This document shows positions 20,876-33,000 of a stretch of 64,000 bases of DNA, one piece after another. This DNA is from Hansfordia pulvinata (Eukaryota > Ascomycota > Sordariomycetes > Xylariales). The stretch's first letter is position 1, and each line of letters opens with the position of its first letter. The stretch covers positions 124,001 through 188,000 of the forward strand of contig BJKQ01000021.1 of assembly GCA_006538405.1 (NCBI GenBank), given 5' to 3'. The notes under the pieces were generated by a model that ran no database searches, was not told where the DNA came from, and saw nothing but the letters and a program-made list of their open reading frames with translations. A program made the position numbers and the translations under genes.

Positions 20876-23800
20876 TCAAGCTACGGCTGTAGAAAGAGCT
20901 TCCCAGCCGTCACTGAGCCACGGGGCTACGAGAATAGACTTCTGGGCATCAGCAGCCGTGCCAGCACCGGAAAATGCACTTGAGAGATCGGCTGCTCCGA
21001 GATCGCCTTTGGGAGGTATGGCCTTTTGAGCCACAGAGAGTGCCATGTCGGCAGAATGCTGGTCCTCCTTGGCATCGGCAAGTCGAGACCATCCATGGGG
21101 CAGGTGAGGATACAGCATGATGTCCGTCTGGATCTCGAGCAGAGCATTCTGGCTGGCATCTTCTTTGCTCAAAGCGGCAACAGACCGTAGCACTTCACCG
21201 ATATCGGCGTGTTCCGCATCGGTGGCCTTAGCACTCGTGCGCAAAGATTTCAGCTCGGGCACTACGGCTTCCAGAGACTCGTCATCTTCGTCGAGCAGTG
21301 CGACAACTCCAAGCAAGAGAACCGACCGCACGTGAGAGGAGTCCTCCCCGATTACATCGAAGAGAGCGCCGCGGGCCTTCTCGCGAGCCTCCGAGGAACC
21401 AGTTGCCCAGAGGATCTGGGCAAGAATGCAGACAGTGTCGGGATTGTTGTTGGACTCATGAAGAGCAGACTCGATGAACGCCACGGCCTCGTCGACTTGG
21501 CCCCCGAAGTACTTGGCGAGTCCCACAGTGAGGTGAGATGAAAGCCGGGCTTTGCGGCGCTCCTCTACCGTCAACTCATTCCCGGCTTCGTCGTCGCTCA
21601 GCTGCAGGGCCATTTCGCCACACTCAATCGCTGCCTCGAATTTCCCAGCAGACAAATATGATCGAGCGAGGTCTGTTTTACTCAGAGCAAAGCGGCCAAG
21701 CGACCTGGGCGACTCAGTCTTCTCGTAGTCTGCCTCCAATCGCTCGGCTGTCTTCTCTAGAATCTGACATGCCTCCTCGGCATTGTCTGTGCGTTCTTGA
21801 AGCAAAGTCGCCAGATGCTGATAAGCCAGATCTTGAGGCCGGAGCGCCCGCAGCTGCGCAAGCGCAAAAAGTGGTTGAATGAGAGACACCACGTCCGAGT
21901 TGGCTGGACTTGCCAGAACGTGATCGAACAAGGCGACAGAGTACTGGCGCCTAGTAAGCATGGATGATGAATGTGACATGTCCATCGCATGAGTAAACAG
22001 TCCTCGTGCTTCTTTGGCGTCTCCGTACAAAAGCGCAACAAGCCCTTGACCAAGCCATGCGTGTGCATAGTCTGGGTCGTTTGACTGAGCTCTGGTGAAA
22101 GCCTCGTTTGCAAGCTGGGCATCGTTTTGCAACAGAGCGAGGCCTCCCAGGTTTGCCCAAGCATGGGCGCTTCTTTCATTCAAGTGAAGACTGCGGACAA
22201 AGGCGTGCTGGGCCACCACAGGGCTTATGTCAGATAAGGTGACTCCCAAGGCATTCCAGAACTCCGGGTTGCCGGCTTCGAGTTCAATGGCCCGCTTGAA
22301 AGCCTTGGCCGCCGCCTTCTTGTGCGTACTGGAGCGACCCTCGGGGCCCGAAGGCGCACAGATATGCGCCCTGTTCTCTGCCCAACCCAAATTGTAGTAA
22401 GCCACCGCCTGGGCGTGGATGTCGTGAGCCGATGCCTGGATAGCGCGCTTGTGCGCCAGGATGGACGCATGAAGACTTCTCTTCAGATGCATTTCATGAT
22501 CCGCCTCCTCATCGGTGGCCGCTGAGAGAAGCCACTCCTTGCTAACAGCGTCATCCTCAAAGATGGAGTATCCCGACGCCGCATCTCCTGAAAGATTGAT
22601 AAGTTGACGGAGACCATCGATCGGCAAATCGTAGATATGGCTCTGGGCGTAGGTAAAGATGGAAGAAGCATCTCCCACAGCTTTCCAGAAGTTGAAAGTA
22701 GCGACCAGCTCTTCTGGTACCGCCTGCGCAAATGAGATTGCTTCTGTTGCAAGCTGGATTGATTTGCCAAAGAAGCCCTTGTCAATAGATGCTTGCGCAT
22801 TTTCAACCAAGGTTTGCAGCAGAGCAATAGCAACACCCGCCTCGCCGGGTCGGTCCGCCATGGCTTGACGATATATAGAAATCGCCTCGTCATAATCGCC
22901 AAGATCGCGCTTCACATTGGCAAGGAGGTAATTGGTGAACCACGTGTCGCCAACCAGCTGCGCCCCTGCCGCGCCTTCCAATTTCTTGGCGTTCTGAATA
23001 GCTTTGGTGGCGGCGATGTATCGCCCCGAGCTGTGATAGCTCTCCCCCAAGCCTACCCAGGAGTGGTAGTCTTCTGGCGCGATTCGCAGTGCATGCTGGA
23101 AAGAAACGATTGCCTTGCTGTAGTCTTGTTTATTCAACTCGGCCACGCCAAGGGCCGACAGAGGCCAGCTGATGCCCTTCTTCTTAGAGCCTGGTGGAGG
23201 CTTGACTTTGCCCGAAGTAACGACGCGCTGGGCAACAAGTTCGACGCGGTCCCAATCACCGTCATCGGCGAACAGTCGTGCCAGACGCTCTGCCGATTCA
23301 AGCTCAGACGAAGAAAGCTCCACGGCCTGCAAGAAGCACTTGCGAGCTCGCTTCTTGTCTTTTGCGCAGTCGGCATAGTAAACGCCCAGGCTTGTGTAGG
23401 CCGGCGCGTAGCTGATGTCGCTCTTGATAGCCCCGACAAAGTGGGCATATGCGCCTGATCGGCTCTTTCTGGCAGCTTTCGAGTCGTCGAGATTCCAGAT
23501 ACAGCGACCCAGGCGGTGCCGCGTTTGGGCAAGAAGCTCCTTTGAAACAGTCTGCCCAACCATGGACTCGAGTATGGCCTCCAAATCTGCCTTTCCGCGT
23601 TCGTTATCGCCGGTCAAGGCATACAACCAGGCGACTTCAGCCCGAACCCGAAAGTTCGATGTGTCGCCCTGGAGAGCACGCTCCAAAAACTCGATGGCTT
23701 GATCGTACTCCTCTTCTTCCTCGTAGATCAGACCCACCCCGATCATGGCTGCGGTTGAAGTAGGGTCAACTGAGAGGACATTCTCAAAGAGGGACTTGGC

Positions 23801-25314
23801 CTCGCCGTGGTTACGAGGAGATTGATAAAAGACAAGGGCAGTGCCGAGGTAGACGAGATAGGCCAGATTGGTGTTTGTAAAGACTCTGCCGGTCTTGTTC
23901 GTCTCGGAAACCATTTGTTTCATTGCTTTCCGCATGAGCTCGACGTTACTCTCGTGCTCCTCGAGATGCTGGTAGTATTCTCCTACCAGTCGGTAGGCTA
24001 GCAGTGAGCTGGTGTTGGCCACGCCATCGACCATCATTGTGAAGCGGTCTTCGTCAGTTAGCGGTATCATAGAGGTTGGAGCCCCGCCTTCGTCGTCGTC
24101 TTCGCTCTCATCTTCTTCCTGCTGGCCGTCTTCATTCTTGGGAGCGGATTTCTGGCTGTATCGTGGTCAGCAGATGTGGATGAGTAGAATACGATATCGG
24201 ATATTGGGGGTCGAATCCGTGATGAATTCGCGTTACTGAACTGTTTCGTACCTTTTCAAGCTCTCCAGATCAAGCTTAGGGAAAGGGGAGATATTGCTCG
24301 TCATATACGCAGCCAGAACTCCATACAAGTCGCTATCGGGGAAGTTGGCGCAATATGATGTGAGGAGATTGACATCGTAATCTTTGATATCCTTGACATC
24401 CTGCCATTCCACAGTGATGTCCCAGGCTAGCTTGAAGGGGTGCTTGATAATGACCATGTCACTAGCCAGCTTTTGCACGTCCTTCAGCTCGGCAGCCTTT
24501 TCAGCTGTCGGGGTCACGAGCAGGCGATCGTAGCGGAATTGAAGAAGCTTCTCCTCATACTGGCGACGGACGTCGTCATCGGGAGTCCAGGTGATGATGT
24601 TGTTGTATATTTCGGCGCGTCTGCTCTGGCCCAGTATTTCGCGGTTGACCTCAGCAGTGACCTGGCTAAGCTTGGCGCCGAGGCGAGTACGGCGGTCGCC
24701 TATGAGGGTATTGATGCGCTTCTTTTCGTCAATTTCGAGGATCTGGACAATGGCTTCGTAGGTCTTGGCGGGATGGAAGACGCGTCCCTCGAGAGCTGGA
24801 TATATCGGACTGCTAGGAAGGATGAGCTCTAGGGCCTGGGTGTAGAGCAGGCGGTCGTCCTGGGCGCGAGCGTAGTCGATGAACTTGTCGACCACGTCCT
24901 GGCATTTGTACATGTCGTCGGCATCGCGAAAAATCTCCGCTAATCTGAGAGCGGCCTTTTGGTACTCGGGTAGGAACTTGGGGCCTCTCTTTTCGTAGAG
25001 CTTGACGAGGCCCTGCCAAGCTTGGGGGTCGTCGGGGCGAAGGCTCGCAGCCTTGTCGTAGGCTCGATTGGCCTCTTGCAGCTCATTCTTCTTGTCGAGG
25101 GCAAAGGCTAGGAAAACATGCCTTTCAAGCAGCAAGTCAGTGGGGGCGGGCGGGTTATGACGATGATAGGGTTAAAGGCAGCTCGATTGACTCACCCTAG
25201 ATAGTTGCTAGGGTCTTTCTCGACAAGAGAAGAAGCCTGGGCGACGGCTTCATCCCACTGTTGCTTGCGAATAGCCTCATTGACGGCCTTCAGAGCGGCC
25301 TTGGCACCAGACAT
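20876..25314 (-). CDS. SKI3: SKI3, TPR scaffold of the Ski complex
   Basis: TPR scaffold that holds Ski2 helicase and Ski8 and feeds cytoplasmic mRNA into the exosome for 3'-5' decay. Exons 25314-25196, 25121-24252 and 24155-20876; introns of 74 nt (GTGAGT, CACTGAC, AG) and 96 nt (GTACGA, GCTGACC, ACAG). The 1422-residue product matches the size of fungal Ski3/TTC37 and is built almost wholly of tetratricopeptide units: N-terminal KQQWDEAVAQASSLVEKDPS and NRAYDKAASLRPDDPQAWQG, then many more including AIVSFQHALRIAPEDYHSW and AFKRAIELEAGNPEFWNALG. The conserved linker with ALELILPSSPIYPALEGRVF (residues ~115-135) is typical of Ski3. A short acidic segment (EEDESEDDDE) marks the third exon's start. 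The frame is intact throughout, unlike several neighbours. Confidence 0.95.
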
Positions 25315-27598
25315 GGTGGTGGGCCGGCAGAGAGAAGAAGGTGGGCGGGATGGCAAGCTTTAGAGGCAGGGATCCATCAAGGCGGGACACCAAGCTTGAC
25401 TGCGGGCAATTAACCGAGGTTCGGGGAGGGCAGGAGGCAGGGTCAAGAACGCAAAGCCATGGAGGGTGGGGGAGATGCCTGTGTTGGGAGGCGTGGCCAG
25501 GCATTCACGAGGACGTGAGAGCGTGGTGAGGTGCCAGTAGTCGAGGCGGAGGGGCTCGCGTCCAGTCATCGCCGCTGGAGGAGGCGACTGCTGGGCTGGT
25601 CCTATTACGTCTATGGAGCAAGCTCTGAACTGATGTGGGGCTGGTGTCTAGTTTCACCGGAGCTTCTGTGGTTGGGATTCGGCTAGAAACACTGAGCGGA
25701 CCTCTACTATGACCTCAGTACGACTGCGCGTCTGGCATTCGCGAGAGAATCCCATCAATTGCACCAGGACAAGGATGTCGCAAATAGCTTCGAATCAGGT
25801 CCATTGAGAATACCTGACAAACGTCACAGGTAATACCGCCGTCGATACGTCCTCCGTTTACGGCCCAGATGAATGCGCGATCCCATCGAGTCAGATGAAC
25901 AAAGAAAATTGGCCGCATCGCATCGCAGGCCGAGGGTGCCGTCTTGTCCTACAGAAGGACGGACAGACATCTTCGCCATGACCGCAGGGCAGGATAAATC
26001 TCGGGTAGAGTGCTCTCCGCTCGCATGATGTCTCTAGAGGAGGTTAGTCGAGAAACTCTGGGCAGACTCATGAGAGAGGCTAAGATTCCTGGGCGGGCGG
26101 TGCAAGCGGATGAACCTCGGATAGCCGGGAAGCGATCCATCGGTGCCAATGGTTCAGGTGCCAGAAACCAGCCCAATCACGGGTATTCCGAGTGCTTGGA
26201 TGGTGTCTGCCGTCTACTCTGCTCTGCTCTCCTCGTCTCCCTACCTTACCCCTCGTGGCCGCCTCCTGCTTAGAGCTTCAGGTACTTACCCACCACGGTA
26301 ACCCGCAGACCCCTGGCAGCCAGCATGGAGCCTTGACCCCTTGTCCGAGGCGACCCATCCGCGCCCGTCAGCAGCCCCGCGTGGCGCATCTCGCATTGTG
26401 CAGCCCGGTGCCCTGCCTGCCTGTCCGTGTCACGAGCACGCGGAACATGCCAAATCCCTTGTGGAGATGCAGAAGACGGCGCAACATCTGGGTCGGCGGG
26501 TGCGACTCGGGGACGGCTGAACGTCGCCAGATTGTCGGCAGAACGGTGCCTGCATGAACGGATCAGCAGCATCGTGTCCCGACTTCTTCAGGCAAAAGGC
26601 GGACCAACCTCACGGCAAGCATTCGAGGCTGCGCAGAACTGCGCCGGGTGTGAGGCACTTTCTGGCTGTCCGTAAGGGTGTACCTAACTCGGACCCGTAC
26701 CGCACTGAACTACAACCATGTAAAGGCTGGAGGGACCTGAGCGATTGCTTGATTCTTTCGCGGATGGTAAAAGTGCCCTGCGCCGCTTGGCTGACTGCCG
26801 CTCTGCATGCCTTGCATGTCCCTCCCCGCCGTGATCCTCTATTCCTGGCCCTCCCTCTCGACGATAACAACAACAGACAAGGCCATTGTCTCTGCTGCTC
26901 TGAGCCTGGCTGTCCTGCTGCGTTTCTTGCCCGGACCAACATCGCCCGGCGAAGCAGAATCGTCAGGGTTGGCTAAGAAACTCGCCTGTTTCCACATCGA
27001 AAACGCGCGCGTGCACTTACAAGACTTGCAGGGTTGGCGAGACCGGTGGGTCGTTGTCGTCATCCCCCGTCGCTGGCCTGCCCCGGAACTTCGTCCATCC
27101 ATCCACGCTTGGCGAGACCCCTTCACTCCACCATTCTCTACTCGTACGCCCTCAACCGCCCATCAGGCTTCATTCCTCTCCGTCACCCATATCGCCTTTA
27201 CTTAATTGCCCTCGTCATATACCTACCTACCACTCTCCTGCCTTGCGCGTTATCACAGATTAAATCTCTGAACGCCGTTCTTATGTAGTAGCCAAGTACC
27301 TACCTACACCTACCTGCGCCAACCTTAATCGCCAGGGATCAACCGCCCGCCAATTCCGCTTCTCCTCCCCTGCCTCTACGTCCAACTTCTGCTCCTGTCT
27401 TCATCGCGCCAACGTCCCGACTGCTGCTCTGGTCGCATCCGATTCGAAAATCTGCCCTCTGAGCCAGGCATCCTCTCCGTACCGGTCGAGAGAAGGCCGC
27501 ATAGCCCCGACAGTCCCGACAACCCCAAACCGCAGACCATCAGCAACGCCGACGGGGTGCATGACGGGGACACGGCCGCCCGACTCCTCTCACCCCTC
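25315..27598. promoter_or_regulatory. Divergent promoter region of SKI3 and GH5 gene
   Basis: About 2.3 kb between two divergent start codons. The right half (26.8-27.55 kb) becomes strongly C/T-rich on the plus strand, with TACC repeats at 27226-27236 and 27297-27315 and a TACTCGTA octamer at 27139, which is the look of a fungal core promoter and pyrimidine-rich 5' leader of the GH5 gene. I find no supported coding region. Confidence 0.5.
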
Positions 27599-30089
27599 AT
27601 GGCTTCTCCTCTCCGCCTCACTATCGAGGATGGCCATTTCCGCGACAGTCATAGCCGCCACCTGGTCCTGCGCGGCATAAACGTCGCCGGCGACGCCAAG
27701 TTGCCCAGCAAACCCGACCTGCCCTCCCACGTAGCAGACGACTTCTTCGACGGCGATCATGTCTCCTTCCACCAGCGCCCCTTCGCCAAGGAGGACGCCC
27801 ACATCCACTTCTCGCGTCTCAAGCGCTTTGGCTACAACTGCATCCGCTACATTTTCACCTGGGAGGCCATCGAGGCCCAGGGCCCTGGCACCTATGATGA
27901 GATCTGGATTCAGCATACCATCGAAGTCCTGCGCGCCGCCCGCGCATACGGCTTCTACGTCTTCATGGATCCCCATCAGGATGTCGTAAGTAGTCCGACC
28001 CCTGTTCAGTTTGCTCTTGCGAATCCAGACTTACGCTCTCCCACAGTGGTCTCGCCACTGCGGAGGCTCCGGCGCCCCCATGTGGACGCTGTACGCCTGC
28101 GGCCTGAACCCCCAGACCTTTGCGGCCACCGAAGCCGCCATTGTTCACAATGTCTATCCCAAACCCGAGGACTTCCCCAAGATGATCTGGTCCACGAATT
28201 ACTTCCGTCTTGCCGCCGGAACCATGTTCACCCTCTTCTTTGCTGGGCGGGACTTTGCGCCCAAGTGTATCATAAATGGCATCAATATCCAGGATTTCCT
28301 GCAGGGCCACTTCATGGCCGCGATGGCCCATCTCGCAAAGCGCATCCACGAGGCGGGCGACCTTGAGAACGACATTGTGTTTGGCTGGGAGAGCCTGAAC
28401 GAGCCCAATCGTGGCATGATTGGCCACGAAGACCTGAGTGTCATCCCCGACGAGCAGAAACTGAAGAAGGGCACGTCTCCGACACGCTGGCAGTCAATTC
28501 TGACAGGCTCAGGGCGCGCGTGCGAAGTCGATGAATATGCTATGGGCGGCCTCGGCCCGTACAAGACGGGCAAAAAGCTCATTGACCCGCAGGGCGCGAG
28601 TGCTTGGCTGCCTGCGGATTATGACGACTCCCGGTACGGCTGGACAAGAGATCCTGGGTGGAAGCTGGGCGACTGTATCTGGGCCCTCCACGGACTTTGG
28701 AACCCGACGACAGACCAACTCCTTAACAAAGCATACTTTGCAAAGAACCCCCAGGGTGAAGTCCTTGACCACGAAAAGTTCACCAACACCTACTTCATGG
28801 ACTTCTACCGCCTCTTCCGCGATACCATCAGGGCCATCCATAAGGATGCGGTCCTGCTGTGCCAGCCCCCAGTGCTGGAAATTCCGCCCACGCTGAAGGG
28901 CACCAAGGATGATGACCCGAACATGGTCTACGCACCGCACTACTACGATGGCATCACGCTCATGACCAAGAAGTGGAACCGCACGTGGAACGTCGACGTC
29001 TTTGGAGTCCTACGCGGACGTTACCTGCACCCGGCCTTCGCCATCAAAATCGGAGAGACAGCAATCCGCAATTGCCTCAAGGAGCAGCTGGCAGCTATCC
29101 GTAAGGAGGGCTTGGACTACATGGGCAACCACCCTTGCGTGCTGACAGAGTTCGGCATCCCCTATGACATGGATGATAAGTACGCCTACAGGACGGGAGA
29201 CTATTCAAGCCAGTGTTCAGCTATGGATGCCAACCACTTTGCCGTCGAGGGCGCTGGGATGGAAGGCTACTGCCTGTGGGTGTACGAGACGCAGGTAAGT
29301 CATTGAGATCCCCCTTTTATGCGCGATAGGTTGCATGACTAACGCAGACAGAACGATCACATGCGCGGCGACCAGTGGAACGGGGAGGACCTGTCTATTT
29401 ACTCTGTGGACGACCAGACGCTGCCAATGACGGCGCTGCCTCCGACGCCCGACACGAAGCAGTCGTCGTCTCCGAGTCTCCTCAAGGTACCGTCGCAGCA
29501 GTCCATGGTGCGTCGCGAAGTAGACGACCAGACGGGCGTCACGCCGGACAATCTCAAGCGCACACTAACCAACCCGTCCATTTCGTCGGCGCCGCGAGGC
29601 GATGGCTCCAGCCCCGAGCTGACCAGCTCGCCCGGCTACCGCGCAGCCGAGGCTTATGTACGCCCCGCGCCCATCTGCGTCAACGGCACATTGCGCGACT
29701 ACGTCTTCGACCTCGCTTCGTGCACCTTTACCCTTAATGTACGCGGCGCGGGCCCTTCTGCCAGTTCTCCGTCATCCGCAGTCGACGATGAGCCCACCGT
29801 CATCTTCCTCCCCGAGTACCATTTCCCGCAAGACCGATGCACCGTCACTGTCAGCGGCGGTCGCTGGGAGATCAGCACCGACGACGAGGAGCGCACGCTC
29901 GTCCAGAAGCTGCGCTGGTGGCACAGCGGAAAGGACGCCGGCGGTGCGGCGAGCCACTCGCTGAAGGTCACGGGCCTAGTGCGCCCCCGTGGATCGTCGT
30001 CGGCGCCGGGCTCCGCCGAGGAGGCGGGCTACCTCGAGCAGTGCCAACAGAGCTACGGGGCTGCGCTCAAAGACTGCACTGTAATGTGA
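27599..30089 (+). CDS. EGH1: GH5 (subfamily 12 type) steryl-beta-glucosidase / glucocerebrosidase
   Basis: Predicted to remove glucose from sterylglucosides, and possibly glucosylceramide, as in fungal endoglycoceramidase-related proteins (yeast Egh1, Cryptococcus EGCrP). Exons 27599-27985, 28047-29294 and 29352-30089; introns 61 and 57 nt, both with GTAAGT donors. Product 790 residues. N-terminal RHLVLRGINVAGDAKLP and NCIRYIFTWEAIEAQGPG are typical of the TIM barrel. The acid/base glutamate is E248 in WESLNEPNRG and the nucleophile is E497 in VLTEFGIPYD. The signature MRGDQWNGEDLSIYS starts exon 3. A ~100-residue Ser/Pro/Thr-rich insertion (29.43-29.64 kb) precedes the C-terminal beta-sandwich with FLPEYHFPQDRCTVTVSGG. 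No signal peptide is visible, fitting an intracellular enzyme. I chose the first in-frame ATG. Confidence 0.94.
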
Positions 30090-33000
30090 AAACTGGCCTG
30101 CTTCGCTATGTGTGCGCTGCGGGCCGTCTAGCGCAACATTTTCCTTTTCGAATATTTTTACCATGGTTCTGGACTGGGTAGTGGTTCCTGGCGTCTTTGG
30201 GGGCGTCCGGTTGGGTATTCATCGAAGTGGTATATTTGGAGATCGACGGCTTTAAAACAAACGGTCATGATAAGAGTTGAGCTGTCGTCGGAGGTCGAGT
30301 CCCAATTCATGCGGGGTTGGTTATCTGGCCGCCGGCTCGAGTCTGCGGCGATGCCTCTACAACCTCCTTCTTGCTGCAAGACTGTATTGCTTGCTGTCTC
30401 ACAAAATGGGAGACAGGTCGTGCATCACACTCGTACACGGCACACTGCCTTCATAGGCTGCCACCTCACTTATACATATTACACGCACGCACTCGTGCCT
30501 ATATACACGCATATATCTACCCCCGTCCCATCGCTCTGCATCCTTGAACGACTAGCAATTTTATTTTAAGCTTACCTAACGGCGTTTCCGGGCCTGGCTG
30601 ATCAGCACCCTTTTGAGCCCTCATGGAAAGACATGGAGCAACTTGCTAACGAAGCGGCAGTAAACAACGCCTCCGTGCCCGTTAGGACAGACGCCAGGGA
30701 AAACAGAAGCCTGGCGCCCCAACCCAAAGCCAGACATGCCCAAAGTGACACTCAGTAAATACGCACCTGGCCCTGATGCCCGGCGGCCCTGGGGGAAACC
30801 CCACAGAACTGAGCTACGAGAAAAAGGGCAGCAAGCGGAGGGAAGGGGTTGATCGTCGCCGTTTCCGCAGGATCGCTCTCTCCGACGCGAAGTAGAGCGT
30901 CGATGCTTCTCTGAAACCCCACGCCCACGCCGATGGCCAGGGGCTGGCTCGGGCTAGGGACATCCTACTCGCAGGAACGCCTTGCGCATGCGTGCCCGCC
31001 CGTCCGGCTCTGCATATTTTTGCCCAGACCGGCGCGGCTGACGGCGCTGCGCCGGGGAGCGGTGGTGATTGATTCGCGCGAGAAGGAAAAAGCGGCAGGG
31101 CGAGAGAGGCTGACGACGGGCGTACTGGGAGGACCTCGTGCGATGGACGATCAAAACCTTGCGCCGGTGCAGGTGATACAGGCCGCCGCGGCTGGCTCCA
31201 AGTTGGCCTGCGCCCTCCGCGTAGGATTCATTATCCCTTATTCCCAACTACCCAGCTGTAGGGCTCTGGGCGGGCGCGGCTGAAGACGACACACGTGCAG
31301 TTACTAGCGGCTGGACCCGTATACCGAGGGAGCCAACGACGATGAGGAGGCCTTGCGGGTCCGGCGGACGAGTCGATTCGTAGTCTGCACCCATTGTTCC
31401 TTAGGCAATCTGGCCAGGAGCCGCGCCCGGCGCGCGAAGCGTTTCGTGCGTCAAGCTGCTCCTCACTGACGCGCAGAGTCTGCTGTGAATAGCCAAGGAC
31501 CAGATGGCCCTCGTGTCCACAATGCTTCGGGAGCCAGCTGAGAGGTGACGATCGCTTGCAAAACGTGCGAGCCAAGGCGGAACCGAATCTGTCAGGTTCC
31601 TCCGATGAGCGCTGTCCGCCACACGAACAAACAGGGACACGCAGACGAACGAATGCCCGGTCCGCACCCAGGCACCAGAGCCGTGGGCCTCGACGAGAAC
31701 CCACCCCGATGTTAGTGAGCAGGATTCGGCATGGGTGTGGCGGCGGTGGCAAGCGATGGTCCCTCGAGCCAGGTGCGATGACAGGGACAGAGGCCACCCG
31801 GAGCCCCTGGGTTGTCGAGGAAGAAGGCGAGAAAATAAATGAAGATGATGTCGTATGACGACGACAAGAGGTGGTATTCGGACGTAGGTACGAGTATTCG
31901 CGGGCGAACGTGATGCCAGTGGCGAGACGCGCCACGACAAGACGGGGGCGCCGGGCGGCCTTGACTGGCTGATAAGCGCGTAAGGGGCACAGACATCCCT
32001 GCTCACGCTCACATGTCCCACTGATGAAAACTCGGACGAAACGGTATCGTCGGTTCGCAGAGACGCGAGCGAGCGAGCCCGTCGCTTTGAGCGCTGCGAC
32101 GCAGAATCCGTCACCACGTATCCGCCTCTTTCTTACGCGCACCTGTATGCGTCTGCCATCCAGATCCACTTGCACAGGCACAGGCTCCATCAACAGAGTC
32201 CCGCCAGACCGGCGCGGGCACCGGCGCCGAGGCCAGCCCGGCATTGATAGCCCACATGCCTCTTAGGGTATCGGGGACAAGAGGTTCATCGTATTGCGCA
32301 GATCGCCGCCACGTCTCCTCGGCATGTTGATGGACCACGCCAAAGAAGCACTCTGCCTGGCTATGGACGGGCCGTCCTGATTGCCCCTATGCTGCGTTGA
32401 GTGATGGGCACAGGTACGGAGTCCTCTTGCTTGTAGAGACACCTCCCACCTTGACTAAGTGCACTTGCGCGCAACATCCATGTTTGCAAAGACAGAATCT
32501 CTTGACTGGGCGGGCTGTGATTGGCAGGCGACGGGCCGATAGGGCGCGGCCCCATGGTTGTCAGACTCGTAAGATGGCGTGAATTATCGGCAACCCTGGC
32601 GTGTCCTGGCACTTGCGCCGCACACGGTGCTGCGGGCGGTTAAACCTCGTGTCTTTACGACCAGGATCATACTTGTTTGCCCCGAGAGTACTTCTTTTGT
32701 TCGCGTACAAGGTGACGAGGTTGTTCTGCCGCGACACGCATCGAATCTGCAGTGGCTCGTGCCATGTTGTTGCCAATATGGAGCGAGACAGACGAGATCT
32801 CGGTGTGCGGCGTGCCTGCTGCACGTAGGGTCAAGATTTGGCCGTGTTCTCGTTGCATCCCATCCGGGTGAACGTTTCTCGACCCGCCGGCTTAAGTTGG
32901 TGTCATCATGTCCGAAAATATTCGAAGGCGTCTGTCGGCTTGCCTGGTTTGGTGTCTGGTGTGATTGGTCTGACGAGGCCGCTTTCTAGCGCGCTTCCTT

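Noticed and set aside
31231..32244. 337-codon open frame on the minus strand
   Set aside because: Arg/Ser/Pro-rich composition, no domain or motif, a second long frame overlaps it, and GC-rich DNA readily gives such frames by chance.
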